Below are positions 21,005 to 32,895 of a stretch of 64,000 bases of DNA, in pieces. Under the pieces are notes generated by a model. That model had not been told where the DNA came from. It saw only the letters and a list, made by a program, of their open reading frames with translations, and did no database searches. Position numbers and translations under genes: made by a program. This DNA comes from Escarpia spicata. Taxonomy: Eukaryota; Annelida; Polychaeta; Sabellida; Siboglinidae. Positions within the stretch are counted from its first letter, which is position 1. Each line of letters starts with the position of its first letter. Where the stretch lies: positions 1,054,001 through 1,118,000 of the forward strand of contig CAXEFP010000902.1 of NCBI GenBank assembly GCA_963995525.1. Reading direction: 5' to 3'.

Positions 21005-24000
21005 ATTGTGGGTAGTTTGTTTGTTTATTTTATAGGCACTTTAGATGATTGGGTGTGGTGAATGGGAGGTTCATGATCGCTGTTTGAAACGTTATGGGGC
21101 TTTCTAGTTCAGTAATCAGTGGTGGAATCATATTCCAGATTCGAACTGCTCGGGGGTAGAAAGAGAACACTGCTGCATTGATGCGGCACCCAGGGGCTAT
21201 GTAGAGGCCATGATTTTTTGACTGTGTTAGTAGACCTGGTGGGGGTGTGATGTTGATTATGTTATTTAATATTTTGTAAAATGTCATGGCTTGTTTGATA
21301 ATGCGTCGTCGTTCAAGAGTTGACCATCCAAGGGTGGCTATTAGGTCTGCTGCGTTTGTTTGGCGTCTGTGGTCATTTCTGACAAATCTGGCAGCACAGT
21401 GTTGTACTCTTTCAAGGTGTTTACTTTGGGTGGCAGTGTGTGGGTTCCATCTGGGAGAGACATACTCAAGTTTTGGTCGGATTAGCAGGTTATAGGATGT
21501 TTCTTTTACTTCAGGTTTGCATGGTCCGAGGGTTCGTTTGATCATGCCTACGACTTTTGAAGATTTGGAAGCTATGTCAGTGGTATGGTTAGCCCAGGTT
21601 AGTTTAGAATCTAATTTTATTCCAAGATATGTGTGGCTAGAGGCGGTAGAGAGTGGCATGCCAAAGAGTGAATATGAATGTAGTCTGGGTTTGGCTTTGT
21701 TTGTTATTGGGAGATGCACACATTTAGATATGTTAAATTCCATCTGCCATTTATTAGACCATGTTTGGAGTTTGATCAGGTCAGATTGGAGAGTTTAGTG
21801 GTCGGTTTCGGATGTAATTTTGTGATATATAATGCTGTCATCTGCAAAGAGATGTACGGAAGATTGGAAATTTTCTGTTATGTCGGTTATGTAGAGTAAA
21901 AATAGGACAGGTCCTAGGACTGAGCCCTGTGGTACACCAGATGTAACATTTGTGCTGTCCGACAGGGCTCCATTGACTGAGACTCTCTGTTTGCGATTGG
22001 ATAGAAACGATTTGATCCAGTTTTGTTTGTTTTCAGTTATTCCATAGAAAGCTAATTTGGATAGGAGGCGTTTATAGGGGACTTTGTCGAAGGCTTTGGC
22101 GAAATCGAGTAGGATGGCATCTATTTGTGTCTTATTGTCCATAGCAGTCATCCAGTCGTGGACTGTCTCGATGAGTTGGGATTCACAAGACAGACCTGGT
22201 TGGAATCCATGTTGGAAGTGGATGATGATGTTGTTTTTGTGTAAGTGTTTCCACATGTTGCTTAGAATGAGGTGCTCCATAACTTTGCAGAGGATGCATG
22301 TTAATGAAATTGGTCTATAATTAGCAGGGTGTGATTTGTGGCTTTTGTGTGTATTGGTGTTACTAGTGCTTGGAGCCACTCATCTGGGAGTTTGCAAGTG
22401 TTGTATGACTGCTGGAAAATGTGTGTGATGATGGGGGCAATTTCCACTGCAGTCTCTTTAAGGACTCTGGCTGGGAGTTTGTCGGGGCCTGTAGCTTTAT
22501 TTTGGTTTAGGTTTTTCAGTTGCTTAATTACTCCATCTATCCCGATTTCGAGGGAGGGCATATCGGGATAGATGGATGGAGCTAGTTGGGGGATGGGGTA
22601 GATTTCTTGAGTAAACACGGAACTAAACTGGTTGTTAAGTGTATTTGCTTTGTCGTGATCATTTGTGATTGGTTGGTTGTTAGCTTGCAGTGTAGGGATG
22701 CCAGTGTATTCTCGTTTGTTTGCTTTAATGAATGACCAGAATTGTTTTGGGTTTGTTTTTAGGCTGTCTCCAATGTGATTGTTTAGATAGTCTGAGTAGG
22801 ATTTGGTTGCAGCTTTAGTGGCTTGTTTTCGGAGTTGCCTAAACCTTTCCCAGTTTGTTTTGCTTTTTTATGGCTTTTGTTGCGTTTTCTTTGCATTCTT
22901 ATTATTTCACGTGTTATACAGGGGAGGTGGGTTTTTGGTTTGTTGTTGTGGCTGGGGATATTATTGTTGACTATTAAAGACTAATGAAGTAAGATTGTTC
23001 CGGAAAAAGTTCCAATTTGTGTTGACGTGTTGAATTTGGGTTCGTGTCAAAGTATGTTGTTGTTAGTTGTTTTATGTCATCTTTAAGCTTATCCCAGTTT
23101 GCAGATTTATATTGGAACACTTTGTGTGTTGTTTACTGTTACGGATTGGATTTAGGTTTACGTTAAAGGTCACAGCTTCATGATCACTCATGCCGGGAGT
23201 GGTGTGAGTGTTAGCAATTATCGATGGATTAGAAGTGAGTATGAGGTCAAGGATATTGCCGGAATCTACTCGTGTGGGATCATTGACTATGTTTTGTAAT
23301 CCAAATTCTCTAATTATTTCTAGCAGTTTGTTATGCTTGCTGGCAGTTCTGTTGTCAGTGCTTTGCTGCTTGCCCCAGTTAATATCAGGAAGGTTGAAGT
23401 CACCTGCTATAACTACATTAGGATAAGTTTTTTATGATCTGTACAGTTTTGTTAGGGATTCGTGGAGAGCTTCAAGGGATTGAAGGTGGTAACTGGGGGG
23501 TCGGTAGTAGGATGCAAAGTATGTGTATTTGTTTCGTACTATTTCACAGCTTGAGTTTAGTTTTGTAAGTGGTTCTGCTACAATGTCATCGCGGAAGGCT
23601 ATGAGAACTCCACCACCATGGGTGTTTCTGTCCTTTCGGATGGCGCTATAGTTAGGTGGTAGGAACGAATAGGTGGGGTAGTTTTCGTCGTTTTTGGTTT
23701 CGACTAGGAATATGATGTCAGGATTATTTGACTGAATAGTTGTTTTTAATTGGGTTGTCTTTGCGATGCTTTTGACACTGTTGGTATTGATTAGAATTCT
23801 GCTAAGTGTGTTACGTTTGGTTTTCTTACGACGTTCAGGGGTTGATGCATTTTGAGGGTTTGGTCCAAAGGTTGGATCCCAGGTTTGGGATGTACGACTC
23901 GTGTTTGTTTGAGAGATCATTCCAATAAGTGGTCTTGGAAGAAGGAACAGGAACTGTTACAGAGGAGATTATATTGATCTGGACTTATGTCACAACATTT

Positions 24001-24130
24001 AATATGTACCCATTGGTTGCACCGGTCGCAGCAGACTGCTCGGTGATTTGAAGCAACAGGCTGGTAGAGGTATCTATGCATGTTTGCAGCAACAAAGCAC
24101 AGGGCTATGAGCAGTGTGAACTTCATGTCG
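21005..24130 (-). mobile_element. LINE B: non-inflated relative of LINE A, nearly full length
   Basis: Minus-strand LINE in several frame pieces. 24,126-23,917 ends a partial PHD (CCDRCNQWVHIKC). 23,920-23,432 is the endonuclease start (RILINTNSVKS, FLVETK, THGGGVLIAF, SYYRPP). About 23,430-23,170 carries GDFNLPDINW, DSGNILDLILTS and MSDHEAVTF. 22,618-22,301 has NKATGPDKLPARVLKE. 22,379-21,795 has NYRPISL, LLDFAKAFDKVP, SGVPQGSVLGPVLF and FADDS. 21,743-21,030 is the thumb and C-terminal region (WQMEFNISKC, YLGIKLDSKLTW, RPKLEYVSPRW). The 3' end has the A-rich tail AAATAAACAAACAAAC. Each segment expanded in LINE A occurs once here. Frameshifts and stops make it a pseudogene. Confidence 0.88.
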
Positions 24131-24854
24131 AGGCCAGGGAGTGGATTGCGAAATATAATGCCTTTGGATTAGCTAAAGTCGCATTTAAGCAGAATAAAAG
24201 TGAAATAAAACTAAGGTGTTTTAAAACAGTGCAAACGCAGGGTTTGGGCTGGTGCAAACACAAACAGGTAGATGGTAGGGTATATGAATATTAGTAAGTT
24301 TATGTCCTAGGCCAACTCAAGACTTATGGTATTTTAAAACACCGAAGAAGGGCCTGTTAATATGTTCAGGAGATGATAAAACAGAGGAGGGATATTATTC
24401 CTTACATAGAATTTTCTAATCTAGAGCTGTTTTGATAATGCCTAGTTTATGTGACTGGTATAACTAATATTTAATGACTCAAGGTAATGTACATTTATTT
24501 TGTAAGAATGCGTCGATTATTTGAGTTGCTGTGGGGGCGATTTTGGTTTGGCGCGCTCTGCTTATTGTTTACAAATCCGCCATTTTGAAGTTTGTGTTGG
24601 TTGTTAGGGTCATGTTCTAGTTAGACTTCCTGTTCATTGCACACGAAGAAAAGTGCAGTGTATTTTAGAGAAATAATTTTTTTTTTTATTCACATGTGAC
24701 AAGTGCATTTGAGTAGGGAGATTTTCATTTGTGATTGTAGAAGGTGTTGACTGTAAAATGGTGGATTTCTAGATGATTTGAATAAGCGGAAGGATATTTT
24801 GCAGCAATTTGCCTGTGTGACCTGTTTGCGGAGTACCGGTAATTCTTGCCGGCA
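24131..24854. other. No gene seen
   Basis: AT-rich DNA upstream of the 5' end of LINE B, possibly including its 5' UTR. No supported coding sequence or RNA gene. Confidence 0.5.
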
Positions 24855-25090
24855 TTTGTAAATATTGACGGGTGTCACACATACAGTCATTTTACGAGAG
24901 CTGGAAGTATGCATTTTTTTTTTAATCCATCAGCATGTCAATGAGATGATGATAACAGCAGGTGAAAAGTTAAAGACATTTTATAGGTCACGTTTTCTTA
25001 TAATCAGACAAAACGTTAACATGGTCGCCTATGGGAAAACCAACAGTGTGCTGACCCCAATAAAGTCCCTGGCAACGGAAACACACCTTC
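24855..25090 (+). repeat. Dispersed repeat R1, copy 1
   Basis: Contains CATTTGTAAATATTGACG, CAATGAGATGATGATAACAG and AACGTTAACATGGTCGCC. The same order is found inverted at 37,781-38,010 with scattered differences. Weaker echoes of the TGCTGACCCCAA core occur near 36,885 and 51,605. No RT or transposase is present, so this is probably a non-autonomous element of unknown type. Confidence 0.7.
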
Positions 25091-25231
25091 ACAGCGAGGC
25101 ATCATAGATGACACATTTTTTTTGAAATATTCACACAATTAAAGAAAATGCGTGTGTGTCATCAAACAATAAGTGTATATTGTGGACAGGCTGTATGAAA
25201 TGCAGAAAAGGGTCAAACGTAAAGTATCCAT

Positions 25232-25612
25232 ATGTACATCCATCCATCCATCCATACATCCATCCGTCCATACATACATCCATTCATACATACATCCATC
25301 CGTATGTATGGGTGTGTATCTATGCACGTATGTACACATCCATACATCGATCCATACATACATATATACATCTGTATGTATGCACGTATGTACACATCCA
25401 TACATCGATCCATACATACATACATCTGTATGTATGCACGTATGTATGTATACATACATCCATCCATACACATATACATCCATATATTCACACATGCAAC
25501 TAACTATCCATCCATACAACTATCCATCCATACATACATACATACATTCACTCATCCATCCATCCATCCAACTATCCATCCATTAATACATTTGTACATC
25601 CCTCCATCCATA
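25232..25612. repeat. CATC/CATA tetranucleotide microsatellite
   Basis: About 380 bp of CATC and CATA repeats with CGTATGTA variants. ORFs through it on both strands consist of simple His/Pro/Ile/Tyr or Met/Tyr/Cys repeats and are not genes. Confidence 0.93.
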
Positions 25613-25685
25613 TTATTAGCTCTTTTTTTTATACGTTATGTTTCGCCTAATTAATCCAAGAATTTGATTTCCCTTTGAAGCTGCA
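25613..25685 (-). mobile_element. CR1 fragment (C-terminal region)
   Basis: TTTCGCCTAATTAATCCAAG and the following CCCTTTGAAGCTGC match the CR1 copies at 28,617 and 53,448, coding ILGLIRRN on the minus strand. It is cut at 25,685 by the start of LINE D. Confidence 0.75.
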
Positions 25686-27435
25686 AACTCCAATGGATTC
25701 GTAACTTTTTAAGTAACAGACAACAACAAGTAAAATTCTATGAAACAAAATCTTCCCTTAAAAACATAACATGTGGTGTTCCGCAGGGTTCAATTCTGGG
25801 ACCTTTACTCTTTCTTATCTATATAAATGATTTATCTACTTTATTTGACACAACGCTGATGACACGAGCATCTTTATACAAGGCAACAATATAGATGAAA
25901 TGGAAAATGTTCTGAACTCTGAAATAAAAAAACTATCTTTATGGCTTAACATTAATAAACTTTCTTTGAATATACAGAAAACTCACACAGTGACCTTTAG
26001 TAATACGATCAGTATAAGAGAGAGGTGTAATAACATTTGCATAGACGGCATACAAATTAACACTGTACATGAGATAAAGTTTTTGGGTTTGCTTATAAAT
26101 AATACATTGAATTGGAGCACACACATTAAATATATATCAAATAAAATTTCTAAGAATATTGGTATTATAAAAAAGGTGACAAACAAATTAGATAACAAAT
26201 CATTGTTAAACCTGTATTACATGTTTATATACCCATATACAGTATTACTTATTGTAATGTCGTCTGGGGAAGGGCCCCGAATATATACCTTGCTAAAATT
26301 CATTTACTCCAAAAACGAGTTTTGCGCGTAATAAGTCATGTAGGATTTATTGATCATACGCAGCCTTTATTTACATCTTATCAAATAATGAATATTTATG
26401 ACGTAAATAAATATTTATGCTGTATTCTAATGTACAAGCATAATAGGGGTATGTTGCCAGATATATATCATGATGTATTTGTCCTGCAAATATCCACACA
26501 TAAATATAATACAAGGCAGGAAATAACATATAAAATACCATACTGCAAGATTAATTGTAGACAACTGTCTTTGGCTTATGTTGGTCCTAAAATCTGGAAT
26601 ACATTTATTACAAATAACTATTTACAATATTGTACATCTCTTCATATGTTCAAACAAAGGACCAAGCGTCTAATTCTAGCAAACATATGTTAAATGCTGC
26701 TTTAATGTAATTTTGTCATGTTAAGATGTACCCGGTTCAGTGTTACGGTACTCGTGTAATGTTGTCATGTTAAGATGTACCCGGTGTTCAGTGTTAGGTA
26801 CTCGTGTAATGTTGTCATGTTAAGATGTACCTGGTGTTCAGTCTTACGGTACTCGTATAATGTTGTCATGTTAAGATGTACCTGGTGTTCAGTCTTACGG
26901 TACTCGTATAATGTTGTCATGTTAAGATGTACCCGGTGTTCAGTGTTAGGTACTCGTGTAATGTTGTCATGTTAAGATGTACCTGGTGTTCAGTCTTACG
27001 GTACTCGTATAATGTTGTCATGTTAAGATGTACCTGGTGTTCAGTCTTACGGTACTCGTATAATGTTGTCATGTTAAGATGTACCTGGTGTTCAGTGTTA
27101 GGTACTCGTGTAATGTTGTCATGTTAAGATGTACCTGGTGTTCAGTCTTACGGTACTCGTATAATGTTGTCATGTTAAGATGTACCTGGTGTTCAGTCTT
27201 ACGGTACTCGTATAATGCATTATTAAATAATTAGTTTATTATGTTTTTTTTGTTTTTGTTTTTTGTTGTTGACACGAATCATAGTTTTCATTTCAAATAT
27301 GACATGAATAAGGAACACAAGCAATGTGTTGCTTCGTTCCATTTATTACGTAATGTATACATGTTTCATATTACTGCTACATCTGTTCTATACTTAACAT
27401 TATGTATCAATAAAGATTATTATTATTATTATTTG
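25686..27435 (+). mobile_element. LINE D: 5'-truncated Jockey-superfamily LINE, RT to 3' end
   Basis: Plus strand, starting inside the RT: NFLSNRQQQVKF, then GVPQGSILGPLLFLIYINDL, a frameshift, ADDTSIFIQG, then the thumb at 25,900-26,331 (WLNINKLSLNIQKTHTVTFS, FLGLLINNTLNWSTHI). The C-terminal region is at 26,322-26,693 (NTRQEITYKIP, GPKIWNTF, FKQRTKRLIL). A 51/50-bp minisatellite follows at 26,718-27,217, then an AATAAAG-containing 3' end and a TTA-repeat tail near 27,417-27,433. The catalytic GVPQGS and ADD motifs are legible but frameshifted. The endonuclease is absent, as expected for 5' truncation. Confidence 0.8.
26718..27217 (+). repeat. 51/50-bp minisatellite in the 3' region of LINE D
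   Basis: AAGATGTACC (C/T variants) recurs ten times at 50-51 bp spacing from about 26,723 to 27,178. Units differ by GTCTTACGG/GTGTTAGG and CGTATAATG/CGTGTAATG. It begins right after the LINE D stop codon and ends before the terminal AT-rich part, so it probably belongs to the element's 3' UTR. Confidence 0.88.
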
Positions 27436-27675
27436 TTAAGCATGACCTCTCTTTAAAAAAAACCATGTTGAGATAGGTTTATCAAGTTTTGTTTAACAAG
27501 GAAATCCACCATGTGATCTTTAATTAGTCTTTCTAATAATTTACAAATCACTGATGTTATAGTTCTCTGACTTGTTTCTCGAATCATTTTTTAATAACGG
27601 TATGATGTTTACTTCTTTCCATTCTAAAGGAACCACTCCCTCTTCTAATGACAAGTTGAAAACTGTTACAGGTTA
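27432..27675 (-). mobile_element. CR1 fragment (RT fingers)
   Basis: Matches 41,230-41,475 of the minus-strand CR1: GTTAAGCATGACCTC at one end, TGACAAGTTGAAAACTGTT at the other, coding NLINPSQHGFL and related RT text on the minus strand, with small deletions. Its left edge abuts the TTA tail of LINE D. Confidence 0.75.
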
Positions 27676-27714
27676 GTGCATTATTGTGAATTAATTCAGA
27701 AACCCCTGAATGCA

Positions 27715-27860
27715 ATATGTCACATGTGACTTGACCGGCCCAAGTTAGTCATTTGACTGGCCCAAGTTAGTCACTTGACTGTCACGGATTAGTGACTTGT
27801 TTGTCACAGATTAGTGAATTGACTGTCACAGATTAGTGACTTGACTCACAGGTTAAGAAT
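27715..27860. repeat. Short degenerate tandem repeat, about 22-25 bp
   Basis: Six or so units resembling TTGACTGTCACAGATTAGTG; the first units carry CTGGCCCAAGTTAGTCA variants. Confidence 0.7.
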
Positions 27861-28039
27861 AGCCACTACCCGAAAACACCATATCTCTGTTAATACTGAA
27901 TGTATCGTACCAACATTTGGACTACTGATTAGTTAAATGAATAGTATTTGATATGTGGAATATGGGCTCAGTTGCTTGTGTATTATCACGTTTCTAGTGT
28001 GACAGACGGGCATGCATCCTTAAAAAATATTCTGAGCTA

Positions 28040-28886
28040 ACTAGATTTAACAAGATTGCCATGCAGAGAATTACCTCTAAGTGGCAGGTGGACAAGGAAG
28101 CCCTTTGGCTTATCGAGAGTCCAATCCTTTTATCTATGTGTATCCCGCCCCTCTGAGGTATGTGTCGATTTTATTTTTAAACATTCACGCTACTAGCACC
28201 CACACAATCAGCAGATAATCTGTTCCATTCATTTACAGTCCTTTGTGAAAATAAGAACTTTCTTATATATAATCTACACTGCTCCTTTGCTTCATGTCCT
28301 CTAGTCCTATCTTTCTTAACTGAGAAACAAATATTTCTATTAATATTTTTATAACCATTTAGTATTTTAAACACTTCTATCTGATCTCCTCTCAATCTCC
28401 TGGTTTCTAGCGTTATTAAACCACATTCTTTTAGGCGAATTTCATAACTAAGATCCCTCAGTTTTTATATCATTTTAGTCGCTCTCCTCTGTACTGCTAG
28501 CAGATCTATGTCCTTCCTGCGATATGGCCTCCACGCGTGTATACAATATTCTAAATGAGGCCTCACTATTGTTTTGTACAGCGGTATTATTAGTTCTTTT
28601 TCCTTATACGCTATATTTCGCCTAATTAATCCAAGGATTTGATTTCCCTTTGAATCTGCAATTCCGCACTGCTCTGAAACCTTCATATCAGCACTAATGG
28701 TTAACCCTAAGTCCTTTTCTTTTACAACAGTACTTAATACAGTACCTAACATTGTATATTGTACCTCTTCGTTCCCATGTCCTGTGTGGAGGCATTTACA
28801 TTTCCCAAAATTGAACAGCACTTTTTTATCATCCGCAAATGTCAACACCTTGCTTGTTATTTCATCATCCAAATCGTTGATATATA
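28040..28886 (-). mobile_element. CR1 3' fragment, RT palm to 3' tail
   Basis: The minus strand reads LYINDLDDEITSKVL, FADDKKVLFNFGKCKCL (an internal deletion relative to the 44.8-kb copy), KEKDLGLTISADMKVSEQCG, IVRPHLEYC and SFSQRTVNEW-type text near the end. The 3' end at about 28,040 shows the TTTAACAAGATTGCC tail shared with other copies. Truncated at 28,886 by the MITE. Confidence 0.85.
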
Positions 28887-29159
28887 ACAACTGTAGGTGT
28901 GATCATGTAGTTGTCAAGAATCATCAGCTAGAAATACTCTGTTGTGCAATCAGGTGGTTTTGGGCAAGGAAATCTGACTGCAATGACTTTCATGAGATGG
29001 GACTTTAAGTTTGAGCTTCTTTTTTTAAAACGTCTTGAAAAATGCTAATACCTGAACAAGAGTCAGTGAAGTCAGACATTCTGCCCCAAACCACCTTATT
29101 GCACAAAGGAGTATTCCAGCTGGTGATTCTTGACAACAGCTGATCTCACGTACAGTTGT
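28887..29159. mobile_element. 273-bp foldback MITE with TA flanks
   Basis: Starts ACAACTGTAGGTG and ends with the near-inverse CACGTACAGTTGT. Inverted similarity continues inward for about 80 bp: TTGTCAAGAATCA(T/C)CAGCT pairs with its complement near 29,125-29,145. Each end is flanked by TA (28,885-28,886 and 29,160-29,161), as in Tc1/mariner-type insertions. No transposase is encoded. Confidence 0.72.
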
Positions 29160-29161
29160 TA

Positions 29162-31640
29162 GCTCAGAATAATTTTCAAGGATGTGAAAATCAGTCTCAC
29201 TAGAAACATTCATTGCCATGATAATACACAAGCAAATGAACCCATATTTCAAACATCAGATACCATTAATTTATCTAACTAGTACACCAATTTTTGTTTA
29301 AGATATGTTCAGTATTCGTAGAGATATAGCATATTGATTATATGGCCGTTTTCAGGTAGTGACTACCCTTAAGGTAGCTGCACCGGGTATCATGTCAGTT
29401 GATTTTTGTCTTCATAGAACATTAGTAGGTGTCAGTATGAACATGTGTACTAATAAAAAAAACAAGTCACTATCACCATATGTCACCAATCAGTCCTTTA
29501 AAAAGTATTTTTATGTATGTGGAAAGTCCCTTTTTAGATTCTTGGAAACTGTCGATGTGTGCGTCAGCCCAGTTCAAACATAAATTCATTCACCATGAAT
29601 GCAGATCATATAGTCTGGTTATTCTCATGCCACTATGCTGTTGTATTATAATTACCTAAATGCATCACGCTGTCAAATCACGAAATACTGGCGGTAGTTT
29701 TGTTTATTCTCCGATAATGCCCGACCTCAGCCGCCATTTGCAATGACACGTGACTGACCCCAGCAGATGTCAACCAATCTTGTTTATCAGTAATAGTGTG
29801 TCAGTCAAATTGTGTTGACATAATCCACGTTCCAGTAAAAAAGTCACTTTTCTAAGCAAAAAACAAGCATCTGGTGACACTTGTATTATTAGGAACAACC
29901 AGGAAGTATTACTTAATGTAACTTTTTATGTAAAAAACTACAATACTTACAAAGCCATAACTTGGCATATGAACTCGGCTTGTCTTTACCCAAAATTGCA
30001 CGTGATGGTTTTATGTTTGGTGAAGGGATCGTGCCAAAATTGCAGTACGGATTTTAGCATTTTGTCTTTCAACATTGTAGCTAAATGTCTATGAAGCGGT
30101 ATATGTGAATTACATTACCATTGCTGCATAACTTAATAAATAAAACATTCCCACATACAGTTGTCACTTTAGAAGCTTTGCCTTATGGTTTTTTTTAAGA
30201 AACAGTGGCTAGAATTTCATCAAAATAATGCACCCTGTGTTTGGAGTCCAAAGTATTGTTGGCGGTTTAAAAGCAGACGTCTGCTTGAAAATCCACATAA
30301 CAAGACTAACTGGTTTTTACAGAGGTTTGACAGGATTTGTATGCATATGTCAATTAATAGATTAGCTTTGGCAATCAAAATACTGAATAAGTTACAAAAG
30401 GTAGAACAGTTAATGTACTTGGAAATAGTCATGTTAGAAATGGGTAACTGAAGCACTTTCTGCCCAAATGAAACATCAAACAAACATTACCTTCAAATAT
30501 TCAAATATATATCTAAGCTTATGCGCTGCAAACTTGTTAATTGAGCAGCTGTGATCAGCAGATGATATTGTGTGAGGACAAGTATCTGTTCTCCTCCAAA
30601 CTGTACATTCTTGCACTAACACAGCGGGTGTTGTAGGGGGTTTATGTGCTGGGGGTGGTGTATTTAGTAATTACTCATTCAACTGTACATATGATTTACT
30701 GTGCGGTTGGATTCTTTTTTAGATTGTTTGGTTTAGTGTGTGGACATATTCCGCAAAATTTGTGAGCCATGCACCTGAAATAAGCTTTCTTAGTTTCCTC
30801 TAAATGGATGCTTATAAAGACAAAGCCATGAGATTCTCTGGTGTAGTTCAGTGTTGTATAAAGTCACTGGGAAACATAGCATGGCATATTTGAATAAACT
30901 CATCAATCAGTGTGACTTTTCACTTAGCACAGTACAATAGCCAGGTGCACAAGACAATAGCTCTAGTGACAATGAACTCTATAAATAGCCTGGCTACTGG
31001 TTGTTTGTGGGGCACAAAAGACAATAGCCCAGTGCCTACCCACAAACAAACTCAAGTTAAGAGGGTGCCTGTTAGCTGGCTTTATATCTCTGTATAGAGC
31101 AGTAAGAAATGTATTTCAAAGTGCTGCCTTTCAATGCTGCAATAATTTATTATTGGAAATTGGACGACAAATGCCATGTTGTGTAACCCGTGAATAACTT
31201 TTGTTTTCTATCAGAACGTTGCATAGTCTTCTTGTTATACATTTCATGCCCCGGTTATATACATATATAATGTGATAAACCATATGTGACCCATGTCGTA
31301 TAAAGTCACACAGCCCTATTCTTGTCTTGAGCCAACAAATATCTATCTAGGTCACGTTCCATCAATTTCGTGATCTTTGAAGATATGCATATTTCATAAT
31401 CTCGTCTTTAAATGTCCACTTTATTTTCCCCAGCAAACAACCCATAACTAATTACATACATGTATTTACGAACCCATAGATTAAAAAAATAGACGAGTAA
31501 AAATTTTATAATTTCTCAAAACGTTGCTTTTTAAAAACTTACAGATTTAACAGTAAATAAAAAAGTATTGAAAATATTTCTACAAATAAGATACTTTTAA
31601 AAATATGTGGACTAAAAATGGTACAAAGTTAAATTTAACA
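29162..31640. other. No gene seen
   Basis: AT-rich DNA. Short ORFs (for example 30,185-30,451) have no recognisable motif, no flanking splice pattern and no codon character. Nothing supportable. Confidence 0.55.
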
Positions 31641-31664
31641 AATTTGCGAATTAATACTCACTTT

Positions 31665-32482
31665 GCTGTTGCTTGATAATACTTCAGTGACATGTCATGT
31701 TGTTGACAATACTCCAGTGACATGTCATGTTGCTTGACAATACTCCAGTGACATGTCATGTCGCTTGACAATACTCCAGTGACATGTCATGTCGCTTGAC
31801 AATACTCCAGTGACATGTCATGTCGCTTGACAATATTCCAGTGACATGTCATGTCGCTTGACAATACTCCAGTGACATGTCATGTCACTTGACAATACTC
31901 CAGTGACATGTCATGTCGCTTGATAATACTCCAGTGACATGTCATGTTGCTTGACAATACTTCAGTGACATGTCATGTTGCTTGACAATACTCCAGGGAC
32001 ATGTCATGTTGCTTGACAATACTCCAGGGACATGTCATGTTGCTTGACAATACTCCAGGGACATGTCATGTTGCTTGACAATACTCCAGGGACATGTCAT
32101 GCGACTGGAGTAAAGTCAAGCTGTGTGCTTTTGCCCAATTGATGGGTCAGAAATTAATGTTATCATATTGTCGCTTGACAATACTCCAGTGACATGTCAT
32201 GTCGCTTGACAATACTTCAATGACATGTCATGTTGCTTGACAATACTCCAGTGACATGTCATGTCGCTTGACAATACTTCAATGACATGTCATGTTGCTT
32301 GACAGTACTCCAGTGACATGTCATGTCGCTTGACAATACTCCAGTGACATGTCATGTTGCTTGACAATACTCCAGTGACATGTCATGTTGCTTGACAATA
32401 CTCCTGTGACATGTCATGTGACGGGAGTAAAGTCAAGCTGTGTGCTTTTGCCCAATTGATGAGTCAGAAATTTGTGTTATCA
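31665..32482. repeat. 31-bp minisatellite in two blocks, each with the same unique tail
   Basis: The unit is about 31 bp, GCTTGACAATACTCCAGTGA followed by CATGTCATGTT. Its core TGACATGTCA is a perfect 10-bp palindrome. Block 1 (31,665-32,101) has about 14 units, block 2 (32,171-32,417) about 8. Each is followed by a similar unique stretch starting near GGAGTAAAGTCAAGCTGTG (32,108 and 32,423), so array plus tail was duplicated. Confidence 0.9.
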
Positions 32483-32895
32483 TGTTAAGGAAGTTTCTAC
32501 ATGGCAGGTGTTAGGTGGGTTAGCAAATTGTATATATTATACTATAACATTTTTGTGAAAAAGGTGTAATTTGAGGACGCAGAATTGTCGTGAAAATGTC
32601 AAATTTTAATTATCACTTACATGAAAGGCAGATAATCTTAGAAATGGCTGAACAGGTGAGTTTTTGAATTTCCCATGGAAACTTAATTCAAATACATGTT
32701 TTTTAATTTTTCAAATTTATGTTAACAAGTAATATTTTAAGTTGTGTATTGGAGCAGTTTGGCTGAATACAGATAAACACATTTGATATCTGATATTTCA
32801 AATATTTGATGTGTTTTGTTTATTTATAAACAAATATTAATCGTAATTTTTATGAACATAAACAGACAGCCTCGGTTTAACTTTGCTGTTGCTGA
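32483..32895. other. No gene seen
   Basis: AT-rich DNA with nothing supportable. An open stretch ending in a GTGAG donor at about 32,656 reads ILEMAEQ but resembles no RAD50 residues. Confidence 0.5.

Noticed and set aside
25139..25654. Overlapping ORFs rich in His/Ile/Tyr or Met/Tyr/Cys
   Set aside because: Translations of a CATC/CATA microsatellite.
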